Shown: positions 50,734 to 59,965, counted from the first letter of the stretch. The stretch is DNA of 64,000 bases from an uncultured Lachnospiraceae bacterium (GCA_902779355.1 CACZBF010000014.1:1-64000), one strand, 5' to 3'. The notes: a model not told the origin generated them from the sequence alone. Numbers and translations: made by a program.

Positions 50734-52459
50734 TTTTCACTACCTCCTCTCCCAGCTGAATCTCTGCAATCTCACGATAAAGATCGCAGTTCTTCAGGAG
50801 CTCCTTATGGGTACCCATGCCGGCCACTTCGCCGTTATCAAGGACGATGATCCTTGTGGCATCCATGATCGTGCTGACGCGCTGCGCGATCACGATCATG
50901 GTGGCATCTCCCATGCTCTCCTTCAGGTTCTGACGCAGCTCCCTGTCAGTTTTCATATCCAACGCGGAAAAGCTGTCATCAAAGATGAACACCTCCGCTT
51001 TCTTCATGACGGCTCTGGCGATGGCCATTCTCTGCCGCTGACCGCCGGACAGATTGGTGCCGCCCTGCGCGATGGTCGCATGATACACGCCGTCTTTTTT
51101 ATCAACAAACTCGGAAGCGCAGGCGATCCGCACCGCCTCCGCCCATTCCGCTTCGGTTCCGTTTTCATTTCCGAAATTCAGATTGGAAGCGATATCACCG
51201 GAAAACAGGACATTCTTCTGAGGCACATAGCCGATCAGCTCCCGCAGATGATCCAGCTTGTAATCCTTGACATTGACGCCATCCACAAGCACTTCTCCGA
51301 ACAACGTATCATAGAGACGCGGGATCAGCTTGACGACGCTGGATTTCCCGCAGCCTGTCCGTCCGATGATGGCCGTGGTCTCCCCGGGGCCTGACTTGAA
51401 ACTGATGCCTTTTACTACAGGCGCATCCGCATTCGGATAAGCGAAGGTGACATTCCTGAATTCCACTGTGTTTTTGCAGGTCTGTGCCGGTTCTTCCTTC
51501 TCGGGATCCTGGATGGAAGCCTCAGTATCAAGGACTTCTCCGATCCGCTTCATGCAGGCATAAGCATCCGGGAACAGGCTCACCACATACGCCATCATGA
51601 TGATGCCGAGGAGGATCATGTTGATATACTGGGTCGCCGATACCAGAACACCGACGTCCATTCCGCGGAAGATCACAAAGCCCGTACCGACAGCCATGAC
51701 CGCAACCGTTGTAAAGCCAAACAGCATGTTGACCACCGGAAACAGCGCCGTGGAAACGTTCACCTGCTTTCTGGAAAGTTCCGCCGTCTCCTGGTTGGTC
51801 TCGCCAAAGCGGTCAATCTCGTGCTTCTGTTTATTAAACGCACGAATCACGCGCACCCCTTCCAGGGTTTCCAGAAACAGCTGGTTGATGCTGTCGATCT
51901 TTTTCCGAAGTTTCACCGAAGAGCGGCTTGCACCGATGATCAAGGCGGTAGCCACAACTACCAGCACAGGGATCGCAATGGCAAGCACCATGGAAATCTC
52001 ACCGGCCGTCGCCACCGAAAGGATCAAGCCGATCACCGCCATCGCAGGCGCCATCAGACCGATCCGAAACAGCATCGAAAAGAACGTCTGGATCGTCGTC
52101 ACATCCGTCGTACTCCGCGCGATCAGCGATGCAGTGCCGAATTTATCGATTTCCGCCGCCGAAAAGCTCTGCACCTTATGGAAGATTTCCTGCCGGATGT
52201 CCGCGGAAAACTTCGTCGTAACAGATGCGGATATGGTCGTCGAGACCACGTTCATCACACAGGCGAATACCGCCAGCACGATCATAGCGATCCCGATCGC
52301 GATGATGAGCTTCTCATTGCTTTCGCCCACACCGCTGTCGATCATCTGTGACAGCAAGGACGGAATCAGCATCTGCGCAAGCGCCGAAATCAGCATGAAC
52401 AGCACAAGCGCAACCACTTGCTTGACGCTCATGTGGATCCGTTTAAAAATAGCAGTCAT
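50714..52459 (-). CDS. ABC exporter subunit with degenerate ATPase site (pair 2)
   Basis: 581 aa. Membrane domain then ATPase domain. Walker A GRTGCGKS and signature LSGGQRQRMAIARA are canonical, but Walker B ends FIFDDSFSALD (Asp for the catalytic Glu) and the H-loop is VIAQRVST (Gln for His). Typical degenerate partner. The ATG at 52459 follows GGAGGAG and begins at the conserved MTAIFKRI. The promoter at 52504-52509 serves this pair. Confidence 0.93.
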   Translation of the reverse strand: MTAIFKRIHMSVKQVVALVLFMLISALAQMLIPSLLSQMIDSGVGESNEKLIIAIGIAMIVLAVFACVMNVVSTTISASVTTKFSADIRQEIFHKVQSFSAAEIDKFGTASLIARSTTDVTTIQTFFSMLFRIGLMAPAMAVIGLILSVATAGEISMVLAIAIPVLVVVATALIIGASRSSVKLRKKIDSINQLFLETLEGVRVIRAFNKQKHEIDRFGETNQETAELSRKQVNVSTALFPVVNMLFGFTTVAVMAVGTGFVIFRGMDVGVLVSATQYINMILLGIIMMAYVVSLFPDAYACMKRIGEVLDTEASIQDPEKEEPAQTCKNTVEFRNVTFAYPNADAPVVKGISFKSGPGETTAIIGRTGCGKSSVVKLIPRLYDTLFGEVLVDGVNVKDYKLDHLRELIGYVPQKNVLFSGDIASNLNFGNENGTEAEWAEAVRIACASEFVDKKDGVYHATIAQGGTNLSGGQRQRMAIARAVMKKAEVFIFDDSFSALDMKTDRELRQNLKESMGDATMIVIAQRVSTIMDATRIIVLDNGEVAGMGTHKELLKNCDLYREIAEIQLGEEVVKNEIACA

Positions 52460-52503
52460 TTCTCTTCTCCTCCTCTGATTGGTATCCACAACAAAACCGA
52501 CTT

Positions 52504-52509
52504 ATTATA
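52504..52509 (-). promoter_or_regulatory. Extended -10 promoter of ABC exporter pair 2
   Basis: Minus-strand TGGTATAAT, a perfect -10 with the extended TG dinucleotide. No convincing -35. It lies 44 bases upstream of the exporter ATG and 51 bases after the ppk stop. Confidence 0.6.
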
Positions 52510-52560
52510 CCATGGAATCGGCCTATTTACGAAGGAAAATATCTTTTCGTTTTCGGTTTC

Positions 52561-54723
52561 CTATTCCGTATCCACAGGCTGTGCGGGAATAAAGACGCGG
52601 TCTTTTCGAACATCCTGCGGCACCGGCGCCGCCTCTTCCGCCTCTTTGCAAAACTGCTCCTGAGAATTCACAAGCACCTTGCCGCGCTTATCCACCTTCG
52701 TATAAAGCCCGTCGTCTCCGAGGATATTTGCTTTTGTGTTGTCTGCAAGCTCTACCGCCAGGATATGTTTTGCGGTTTCCATGAGCGCCGGCTGTTCCAC
52801 CGGGAAGATGATCTCCACGCGGCGATCGAGGTTTCGCGGCATCCAGTCCGCACTGCCCATGTAAAGCTCTTCTTCTCCAAGGTTATAGAAATAGAAGATC
52901 CGGCTGTGTTCCAGGAAATTTCCGACGATCGAACGCACCCGGATATGCTCGCTGACACCCGGGATCCCGACCTTAAGGCAGCAGATCCCGCGGATGATGA
53001 GATCGATCTCCACGCCAGCCGCGGATGCTTCGTAGAGCTTTGCAATGATCTCCCGGTCGCATAGAGAGTTCATCTTCGCGATGATCCGGGCTTCCTTCCC
53101 GTTCTGGGCATGACGGATCTCCCGGTCGATCAGTTTCGTGAACTTCCTCCGCAGCCAGATTGGCGCTACGGAAAGCTTATTCCAGTTCAGCGGCTCGGAA
53201 TAGCCTGACAGCATGTTAAAGACTGCGGTCGCGTCCTCGCCGATCTCCTCCGCACAGGTGAAGATCCCGCAATCCGTATAGAGTTTTGCCGTGGAATCAT
53301 TGTAATTGCCCGTTCCGAGATGAACGTACCGGCGGATCCCCTCTTCTTCGCGCCGCACCACAAGCGCGATCTTACTGTGGGTTTTCAGTCCCACAAGTCC
53401 GTAGATCACATGACAGCCGGCCTTCTCCAGCATCTTCGCCCAGACGATATTGTTTTCCTCGTCAAATCGCGCTTTCAGCTCCACCAGCACCGTCACCTGC
53501 TTGCCGTTTTCCGCAGCCTGTGCAAGACTTTTGATGATCGGAGAATTGCCGCTGACGCGGTACAGCGTCTGTTTAATGGCCAGCACATCCGGATCGAGGG
53601 CCGCCTGATGAATGAAACTGACCACCGGATCAAAGGTTTCATAGGGGTGATGCAGGAAAATATCACCCTTCCGGATACATTCGAAAAGATCCGCACCGGC
53701 GGGAATTTCCGGAACCGGCTGCGGTGTATACTTGGGATATCGTTCCCTGTCATACCCTTCCAGGCCGTAAAGCTTCATCAGAAACGTCAGATCGATGGGT
53801 CCGTTAATATGGTAGATCGCACCGTCGTTTGTGATCTCAAGCTGTTTTTTTAGGAAATTCAGAACTTTCTTTTCTGCCGTGTTTTCCACTTCGAGCCGGA
53901 TCACTTCTCCCCATTGCCGCATTTTCAGCTGTTTCTGGATCTCCTTCAAAAGATCGGACGCTTCGTCCTCGTCGATGGAAAGATCGGCGTTTCGCATGAT
54001 ACGGTACGGAAAAGCCGTCTTTACATCATAATTGGAAAACAGCCGGGCAATATTGCGCTCGATGACCTGCTCCAGAAGAACGTAAGCATGGGTCTGCCCC
54101 TCCTCGCAGGGGATCTCCACAAGACGCGGCAGAACAGATGGCACCTGCACTGTCGCATATTCCGCCTCGCCTTTTCCGGTACCGCCAAGTGCGACACCTG
54201 CCTTTTTCTTCAGCAAAGCAACGATATTCAAGGTCTTGTTACGGATCAGCGGAAACGGTCGCGATGCATCCACCGCCATTGGTGTCAGTACGGGATAGAT
54301 CGTTTTTTCAAAATAGCGATCCGCATATTTTGCCTGCGCTTCGGACAGTTCTTCATGTTTGTCGAGGACCACGATCCCCGCCTTTTGCATGAGTGGCTGA
54401 AGCGATCGGTTATAGACCGTGTACTGACTCTCCACAAGTTCCCGCGTCGCGATGTTGATCGCGTCGATCTGCTCCATCGGCGTCATCCCGGCAATATCGG
54501 GCTTCTTATAATCCGCATGCACCATATCCATCAGGGAGGCTACCCGCACCATAAAAAACTCATCCAGATTGGAACTCGTGATGCTGGTAAATTTCAGGCG
54601 TTCCAAAAGCGGAATGGACTTGTCCTTGGCCTCATTCAGAACTCGTTCGTTAAATTTCAGCCAGGAAAGCTCGCGATTTTCGTAATAAGCAGGGTCGGTA
54701 AACAATTCTTTTTCTTTTTCCAT
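52561..54723 (-). CDS. ppk: Polyphosphate kinase 1
   Basis: 720 aa, full length. Reversibly polymerises the gamma-phosphate of ATP into polyphosphate. N-terminal domain NRELSWLKFNERVLNEA (about 16-32), head domain, and two PLD-like catalytic domains. The autophosphorylated His is in YVHLGTGNYND (near 447), and a second His in FLEHSRIFYFYN (near 605). The R-x-D and K residues of the ATP site (LVELKARFDEENNI) are present. It starts two bases after the ppx stop, so polyphosphate synthesis and breakdown are encoded on one transcript. Confidence 0.97.
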   Translation of the reverse strand: MEKEKELFTDPAYYENRELSWLKFNERVLNEAKDKSIPLLERLKFTSITSSNLDEFFMVRVASLMDMVHADYKKPDIAGMTPMEQIDAINIATRELVESQYTVYNRSLQPLMQKAGIVVLDKHEELSEAQAKYADRYFEKTIYPVLTPMAVDASRPFPLIRNKTLNIVALLKKKAGVALGGTGKGEAEYATVQVPSVLPRLVEIPCEEGQTHAYVLLEQVIERNIARLFSNYDVKTAFPYRIMRNADLSIDEDEASDLLKEIQKQLKMRQWGEVIRLEVENTAEKKVLNFLKKQLEITNDGAIYHINGPIDLTFLMKLYGLEGYDRERYPKYTPQPVPEIPAGADLFECIRKGDIFLHHPYETFDPVVSFIHQAALDPDVLAIKQTLYRVSGNSPIIKSLAQAAENGKQVTVLVELKARFDEENNIVWAKMLEKAGCHVIYGLVGLKTHSKIALVVRREEEGIRRYVHLGTGNYNDSTAKLYTDCGIFTCAEEIGEDATAVFNMLSGYSEPLNWNKLSVAPIWLRRKFTKLIDREIRHAQNGKEARIIAKMNSLCDREIIAKLYEASAAGVEIDLIIRGICCLKVGIPGVSEHIRVRSIVGNFLEHSRIFYFYNLGEEELYMGSADWMPRNLDRRVEIIFPVEQPALMETAKHILAVELADNTKANILGDDGLYTKVDKRGKVLVNSQEQFCKEAEEAAPVPQDVRKDRVFIPAQPVDTE

Positions 54724-54725
54724 CT

Positions 54726-56267
54726 TTACAACATCCTCTTTTCTTTGATCATCGGCCGGATACTGTAAATACGTTCAAACGCATCCGCCTTGCTCTCGAA
54801 GATCATCTTCTCCAGTCCGATGTCTTCCGTCGCCGATACGGTCACAATGAGCTGACGTCCCTTGACGGCGGCTTTCAGATCCTTGATCTTCTGCTGATGG
54901 CTCCGGTCAAGCGCATTTGCAAGGCGAAGGATCTGGCTGATCTTGCCCACCGTGAGATATGCTTCTTCTGTCAGTTTATCCGCCAGTTCCTCAAACTGTG
55001 GCATATCCTGCACATTATATTTCACACTGCAGGCGATGATCTCACGCTCCTGATGCGTCAGACCGATGATCTCGGACGCCATGATGATCTCATAGGAGCA
55101 GTCCGCTGCAGTCACGGAGCTCACATATTTCCCGCAGTCATGCAGGAGTGACGCAACTTCCGTCAGGAGTTTTTCCCGTTTCGTCATCCCGCCCGGCTTT
55201 CGCAGTGCGTCAAACAATTCATCACAGATCTTGATCTGTGCCTTTACATGCGGCGAATAGCTTTCATAACGTTTCGCCATATTGATCGCCGCTGTCTTCA
55301 CATCCGCATCAAAATCATGGCGGCTTGAAAACAGCTTACTCTTCTGCGCATAATCATAGGCGATCCCATCGCTGATCGAGGTCCCCGGGATCCATACGAA
55401 GTCCGCATCCAATGCCTCCATCGTCTGTTTTACGAGAAGAAGTGCCGGGATGATCAGAGAATCGGTTTCATCGATCAGGCCGAGTTCTTCAAAGATCCGG
55501 TCTTTATCATAGGAAGACAGTTTGTTCAGATATTTCTGGAAGGATTCCATGGATACAACGGCATCATCCTTCTTTTTCAGGACACGCTTCATCAAATTTG
55601 CGCAGTAATCACCGATCAGAATGATGTTTTTGATGGAGCGTTTCTGCATGTACATGCTCTGGAATACCTCCATCTCCTTATCCACCAGTTCGCAGATCTG
55701 CTGCTTATAATTCGACAAGGTCTCACCGGAAAACACGGAGAGTTTCTCCCGCAGCCGCACGGTTCCGAGGATCAGATGCTGCGTCGTCACGACCTCACCA
55801 TTATCAAACAGTGTGATCTGGAGGCTCGCTCCGCCGATATCCACCACTGCGGCACCTTCCGCGGTATACTTATCAAATGCCGGAAGGCTTGCCACCGCAC
55901 GGTAGCTGATAAACCGCTGCTCGGAGTTGCTGAGGATCGTGACGGAAAGCCCGGTCCTTGTCTTGATCTGACCCAGCAAAAACAGGCGGTTTGCGGCATC
56001 CTGCAAAAACGGTCCCGCGAACGCACGGCAGGCACTGACCCGATAGCCCTCCATGATCGTCACAAACTCGGAGAGGATATCACACAGCTCATCCGTCGTG
56101 TCCGCAGATACCGCTCCGATCTGCAACACGTCCCGGCCGATATCGATCCGACGCCGCAAAAGATCCACCTTTTTGATCTTCTTCTCGCTTCCCAGCTCGC
56201 AGATCTTCATGGAAATCTCATACGTCCCGATGTAGATCGCGGCAAATGTAGTGATCTTTGAAGCCAT
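54726..56267 (-). CDS. ppx: Exopolyphosphatase / guanosine pentaphosphatase (Ppx/GppA) with HD domain
   Basis: 513 aa. Two ASKHA-type subdomains (1-300): an atypical first phosphate-binding loop IYIGTYEISMKI (about 11-22), where most members have D-x-G-S-N, then VVDIGGASLQITLF (about 148-161). A C-terminal HD-type domain (about 310-500) contains VASLLHDCGKYV. Hydrolyses terminal phosphates of polyphosphate and perhaps pppGpp. The departure from DxGSN at the first loop may lower or change activity. It has a promoter at 56317-56345 and heads the ppx-ppk operon. Confidence 0.9.
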   Translation of the reverse strand: MASKITTFAAIYIGTYEISMKICELGSEKKIKKVDLLRRRIDIGRDVLQIGAVSADTTDELCDILSEFVTIMEGYRVSACRAFAGPFLQDAANRLFLLGQIKTRTGLSVTILSNSEQRFISYRAVASLPAFDKYTAEGAAVVDIGGASLQITLFDNGEVVTTQHLILGTVRLREKLSVFSGETLSNYKQQICELVDKEMEVFQSMYMQKRSIKNIILIGDYCANLMKRVLKKKDDAVVSMESFQKYLNKLSSYDKDRIFEELGLIDETDSLIIPALLLVKQTMEALDADFVWIPGTSISDGIAYDYAQKSKLFSSRHDFDADVKTAAINMAKRYESYSPHVKAQIKICDELFDALRKPGGMTKREKLLTEVASLLHDCGKYVSSVTAADCSYEIIMASEIIGLTHQEREIIACSVKYNVQDMPQFEELADKLTEEAYLTVGKISQILRLANALDRSHQQKIKDLKAAVKGRQLIVTVSATEDIGLEKMIFESKADAFERIYSIRPMIKEKRML

Positions 56268-56316
56268 CGATTGCCTCCTTCACTTTGTAATGTCCGCTTT
56301 TCAAAAAACCTTTTTC

Positions 56317-56345
56317 ATTATAGCAAATTGTCGCTTATTTTGAAA
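56317..56345 (-). promoter_or_regulatory. Promoter of ppx-ppk
   Basis: Minus-strand TTTCAA (56340-56345), 17-base spacer, perfect TATAAT (56317-56322), about 50 bases upstream of the ppx ATG. Confidence 0.7.
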
Positions 56346-56654
56346 TCAGATTTGCAATTTCCCCTGGATCTGTTTTCGTGGGAAGGGTTGGCACGGCAGG
56401 CGCGCAGTCTGGGATGGTTGGGCTCCGTCGTTTGCGGCTCCACGGAAGGTTGTGGGTAGGGTCTGGTTTAGTGTGTATCTTTTCTGTTGTCGTTCTTCTT
56501 CCCATTTCTAAAATTTTTCTAAAATCTGACGCAACTCTCTTGTTTTTTCATTTTCATTTGTTAAACTGACTTCATCGGAATTCTTCCGATCCTTTCGACC
56601 TCCTGTCGGACAGGTTTTTTCTCACAAAAATATTAAGCACGCAAAGGAGTCACT
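56346..56654 (+). promoter_or_regulatory. Leader/intergenic region of the Rpn gene with two hairpins and a G-rich tract
   Basis: 309 bases without a credible gene. Positions 56380-56470 are strikingly G- and T-rich on the plus strand (several GGG runs). Then comes an AT-rich stretch, a 7-bp hairpin (56574-56580 with 56584-56590), and a terminator-like hairpin (56602-56606 with 56610-56614) followed by six T (56615-56620). It ends with AAAGGAG just before the Rpn ATG. The last hairpin could act as an attenuator. A possible -35/-10 lies near 56541-56565 but is weak. Confidence 0.5.
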
Positions 56655-57596
56655 ATGTCAAAAAAAGACACGCTGACCAAGCAATTCCTTGGTCAGGATG
56701 AGGTGTTTGCGGACGCCTTCAACTACTATCTCTTTAATGGAAAGCAGGTGATCAGGCCTGAAGACCTGAAAGCGCAGGATCCGACCGAGATCGCCGTCAT
56801 CCGGAAGCAAGGACAGCTCTTTCCTCATCAGCGTTTTCGGGATGTACTGAAACACTGTACGATCCGGTGCAACAACTCTGCCACTTTTATTTTGCTCGGA
56901 ATCGAAGCGCAATCATTCATTCACTATGCTATGCCCATTCGTGATTATCTGTATGATGCACTGAACTATGCAGCGCAGGTGGAAACGATCCGGAAAAAGC
57001 ATCTAGCCGCGCATGACCTGCATGACTCTGCAGGATTACTGTCCGGCTTCACCAAAAGAGATAAGATTCTGCCCGTGATCACGCTCTGTATCTGTTTCGA
57101 TAATACAGCGTGGGATGCACCTCGCTCACTCTATGATCTGTTCGGAGAAGTAGATCCATGGATCACGGAGTATGTAGATGACTACAGGCTGAATCTCATC
57201 ACGCCAGATGAGATTCAGGACTTCAACAGGTTTTCTTCCGATCTCGGTCTTGTGCTCGAGTACATTAAGAATTCGGGTGACAACAAGCGCTTACGTGATA
57301 TAATAGAATCGAAAGAAACTTATCAATGCGTCGATGTGTCTACAGTCGACATGATCAATGCATATACCGCAACAAATATTTCTACGAAAAATGCGGATGG
57401 AGGAAAGATAGATATGTGTAAAGCCATTCAGGATATGATGGAAGAAAGTCGTGTGGAAGGGCATGCAGAAGGCCAAAAAGAAATAGCCGACACAATCAAA
57501 ACACTCCGTGCTTCCGGGATGTCTGCCGATCAGATCCTCAAGAAAATAGAGCGCGATGCAAAGCGAAATGCACGCACCCGGAAAAAGCGGCGCTGA
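56655..57596 (+). CDS. Rpn family PD-(D/E)XK nuclease / putative transposase-like protein
   Basis: 313 aa. Recombination-promoting nuclease family, common in multiple copies in Lachnospiraceae. N-terminal DEVFADAFNYYLFNG (about 15-29, first acidic residue), then ATFILLGIEAQS (about 75-86, the catalytic E-x-Q). A C-terminal helix MCKAIQDMMEESRVEGHAEGQKE-type (MCKAIQDMMEESRVEG) precedes a charged tail ending RKKRR. Related E. coli Rpn proteins are endonucleases that raise recombination, and variable-length forms have been linked to phage defence. It stands alone on the plus strand with no flanking inverted repeats seen. It ends 11 bases from the opposing gene at 57608. Confidence 0.85.
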   Translation: MSKKDTLTKQFLGQDEVFADAFNYYLFNGKQVIRPEDLKAQDPTEIAVIRKQGQLFPHQRFRDVLKHCTIRCNNSATFILLGIEAQSFIHYAMPIRDYLYDALNYAAQVETIRKKHLAAHDLHDSAGLLSGFTKRDKILPVITLCICFDNTAWDAPRSLYDLFGEVDPWITEYVDDYRLNLITPDEIQDFNRFSSDLGLVLEYIKNSGDNKRLRDIIESKETYQCVDVSTVDMINAYTATNISTKNADGGKIDMCKAIQDMMEESRVEGHAEGQKEIADTIKTLRASGMSADQILKKIERDAKRNARTRKKRR

Positions 57597-57607
57597 GCAA
57601 CCGGACA

Positions 57608-57913
57608 CTACTCCTCCGGCTCGCCGTCTATCCCATAGTAGAGCAACTCATTGTATCGCTCATTAGCCTGCTCACTGGCTTTCTTTTGGCGCCATGCCTC
57701 GATCTCGCTTCGTATGGCAAGCATCTCATCCACCACAAGTTCAATCTTTTTTGGTTTCACATTGTAGAGGTACCCCAGCATCCGACGCATGGCCTTCGGA
57801 CTCCCAAGGTTTTTGGCGGCCTCATAGCCAAGCTCTTTCGGAAATCCCAGTGCCTCCACGGCAGCGATCAACTCATCTCTGGTTCGGATCCATTGTCTTT
57901 CCTCTTCTGTCAT
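57608..57913 (-). CDS. Hypothetical protein, 101 aa
   Basis: No family recognised. Soluble, helical and charged: TRDELIAAVEALGFPKELGYEAAKNLGSPKAM in the first half (given as TRDELIAAVEALGFPKE, then AAKNLGSPKAM), and VVDEMLAIRSEIEAWRQKK as a likely coiled helix in the second. It ends in an acidic tail. It starts 33 bases after the oxidoreductase stop, so it is probably co-transcribed. Convergent with the Rpn gene with only 11 bases between and no terminator. Confidence 0.7.
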   Translation of the reverse strand: MTEEERQWIRTRDELIAAVEALGFPKELGYEAAKNLGSPKAMRRMLGYLYNVKPKKIELVVDEMLAIRSEIEAWRQKKASEQANERYNELLYYGIDGEPEE

Positions 57914-57946
57914 GATCCCGGCCTCATTATCATCAGCACTCCGGCG

Positions 57947-58909
57947 CTACTCCATTTCATATGTAAGCCCCATCTGCCAGCGGCACTCGTCCATGATCTT
58001 CATGCAATCCAGCGTATGCCGAAACGGCACAAAATCCGATTCCTTCTTCCCGGCCTTAATCTCTTCCGACACTTTCGTAAACTCGGTCTTATAGTCTGTT
58101 GCGCCTTCTGCCCGGTAAGATTTCCCGCCGCAGTTGCACTCTGCCATGGAAGCCCCGTGAAATTCGCCCGGAATCGTGATCGTTCCTTTTTCGCCTATGA
58201 GCTCGAATTTCTCCTCCGGATAGCGCAGAGAAGAAACGCACGTGCATTCCCCTGTCGGATAACGTAAGGTCACCTTCTCTTCCTCATCGATGCCGTTTGC
58301 AAGTTCACCGACACACCGGATCTCCTGTGGGAAGCCGTACAGATTATAAAAGTAGGTAATCGGATAGATGCATAGGTCCAGTAATGCGCCGCCTGCGGTG
58401 GCCGGGTTTAGTAATCGATCCTCTCTTGATTTCTCTGACAGTCCCGGAATGCAAAAGCTCCCGTAGGCACTCTTCAGATCTCCTATACGCCCCTCCTGCA
58501 CCCATTTTCTTACTTCATTGGCAACAGGCGCATACCAGGTCCACATGGCTTCTGCCAGATAGACTCCTTCCTCTCTGAAAACGGCAATCATCTCTTCTAC
58601 TTCCGAGATATTGATCCCGATCGGTTTTTCACACAGTACAGGCTTTTTCAGGCGCAGCGCACGGATCGCATACTCCTTATGGGAGGTATGCGGTGTCCCG
58701 ATATACACGCCATCAATGTCCTCCCGATCCACGGCTTCTTCAAAGGTCTCGCACGGTTTCGCCCCATAGCGAAGCGCGAACGCCTCTGCGCTTTCGAATC
58801 GTCTGGAATAAACCGTTACGATTTCATGATCCTCCGTCACAATCTCATCCGCTGTAGTCTTACAGATACTGCCTGAGCCGATATATGCCCATCGAAACTT
58901 TTGATTCAT
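57947..58909 (-). CDS. Gfo/Idh/MocA family NAD(P)-dependent oxidoreductase
   Basis: 320 aa. N-terminal Rossmann domain with AYIGSGSICKTTADEI (residues 8-23, GxGxIC loop) and the family marker LCEKPIGINISEVEEMI (about 111-127, catalytic Lys in EKP). The C-terminal alpha/beta domain carries substrate specificity (SREDRLLNPATAGGALLDL). Likely acts on a sugar, inositol or their derivatives. A hairpin lies upstream at 58932-58957. No transporter or kinase nearby gives a hint of substrate. Confidence 0.92.
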   Translation of the reverse strand: MNQKFRWAYIGSGSICKTTADEIVTEDHEIVTVYSRRFESAEAFALRYGAKPCETFEEAVDREDIDGVYIGTPHTSHKEYAIRALRLKKPVLCEKPIGINISEVEEMIAVFREEGVYLAEAMWTWYAPVANEVRKWVQEGRIGDLKSAYGSFCIPGLSEKSREDRLLNPATAGGALLDLCIYPITYFYNLYGFPQEIRCVGELANGIDEEEKVTLRYPTGECTCVSSLRYPEEKFELIGEKGTITIPGEFHGASMAECNCGGKSYRAEGATDYKTEFTKVSEEIKAGKKESDFVPFRHTLDCMKIMDECRWQMGLTYEME

Positions 58910-58931
58910 CGTATCCCCTTAAAAGTGTAGT

Positions 58932-58957
58932 GACCTCGTCCCTCCGGGACAAGGGTC
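58932..58957 (-). terminator. Hairpin between the lipoprotein and oxidoreductase genes
   Basis: Interrupted stem: 58932-58936 with 58953-58957 and 58938-58942 with 58946-58950, three-base loop. The minus strand continues ACTACACTTTT, only a weak U run. It may be a terminator of the lipoprotein gene or a leader element of the oxidoreductase. Confidence 0.45.
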
Positions 58958-58993
58958 AATTACAAATGTCAACGTGCACTGCTGTTCGGTATT

Positions 58994-59965
58994 TTACTGC
59001 TTCATAAATTCAAAATTCAGATAATCCGGCATATTCGGTCCCGTCAGTGACATTCTGATGTATCCGTCCTTGTTGATCACTGCCGTTCCTTCGTCAGCCA
59101 TCATCTGCGTCTCAAACGTCACCAGTACATTCTGATCATCAAGTACCTCCACATCGTCCACGCCGAACTCTGTCGTGTTATCCATTCCATCATTATACTG
59201 ATCATCCCGTGTCACCAGCCTCATATGCTTGATCACATATCCGTCACCGGATTTGGCAAGTTCAAATGTATCCCCCTGCTTTTCCTTATATTCTCCGCAG
59301 GCTCCATCCAGAAACTCTTTCACGGCGCTTCTGTTCAGTTCTTCCGAACTACCGGTATTCTCTCCGCTGCCATCGGCTGCAGCATTTAATTCTTCACGCG
59401 CCACATCCGCCCAGGAAAGGGTCAGATTCGGCCCTCCCTGATCCTTGTATTCATAGTGAAGTATGCAATCCCCGGATACATCCGAAAACGAAAATCCATC
59501 CTCGCCATTCATATTCGCAGTCAACTGCACCTTCGGTCCGTCAAACGAATAAGTGGCCTCTGCATTTTCCATGATGCTCCCGCCATCGCCCTCAATCTTC
59601 CACATATTACACTGGAAATCTCCCGTGCCATCAAAGTCGTTCAGACCGATCATATAATCGTCCGCAAACTGAACGGTCACTGCAGTCAGATCGTCGATCC
59701 CCTGTGCAGTCGTACTGTCGAAAATGAAATCAGCCGTTTTGTCCCCTCTGACGATGACTTCAAGCTGTACAGCAGGTCCGGCGCTTTCTGCGGTCTCCTG
59801 CCCGGAATACTCCGTATCGGCAGGGACTGTCTCTGCTGAGTCATTCACAGGCACCGTCCCATTTTCCGTTCCCAAAGAACTCACGGTTTTCTCTTCCTGT
59901 CCGCATGCAGCAAGCGAAACCAGACATACCAAAACTGCCGCGAGAGATAGCATCTTCTTTTTCAT
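58994..59965 (-). CDS. Secreted lipoprotein of unknown function
   Basis: 323 aa. Lipoprotein signal peptide MKKKMLSLAAVLVCLVSLAAC (lipobox LAAC, Cys at residue 21), then an acidic Ser/Thr-rich linker to about residue 60. The predicted extracytoplasmic beta-rich region shows no motif I recognise. A central Asp/Glu/Gly-rich stretch (FNDFDGTGDFQ-like LNDFDGTGDFQCNMW) could bind cations. The C-terminal 110 residues may form an NTF2-like domain (KEFLDGACGEYKEKQ). The ATG at 59965 follows AAGGAGACG. It lies 58 bases after the membrane protein of the export locus. Confidence 0.8.
   Translation of the reverse strand: MKKKMLSLAAVLVCLVSLAACGQEEKTVSSLGTENGTVPVNDSAETVPADTEYSGQETAESAGPAVQLEVIVRGDKTADFIFDSTTAQGIDDLTAVTVQFADDYMIGLNDFDGTGDFQCNMWKIEGDGGSIMENAEATYSFDGPKVQLTANMNGEDGFSFSDVSGDCILHYEYKDQGGPNLTLSWADVAREELNAAADGSGENTGSSEELNRSAVKEFLDGACGEYKEKQGDTFELAKSGDGYVIKHMRLVTRDDQYNDGMDNTTEFGVDDVEVLDDQNVLVTFETQMMADEGTAVINKDGYIRMSLTGPNMPDYLNFEFMKQ

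Noticed and set aside
48976..50850. 624-codon open frame on the plus strand
   Set aside because: Antisense to an ABC exporter gene with intact Walker motifs; the translation is His/Arg-rich and shows no domain.
51597..52478. 293-codon plus-strand open frame, Thr/Ile-rich and membrane-like
   Set aside because: Antisense to the membrane domain of an ABC exporter; the hydrophobic look mirrors that gene.
56380..56470. G-quadruplex in the G-rich tract
   Set aside because: There are GGG runs, but their spacing does not give four runs within usual loop lengths, so I report only the skewed composition.
56655..57596. Complete insertion sequence around the Rpn gene
   Set aside because: No terminal inverted repeats or direct target repeats could be found beside the gene.
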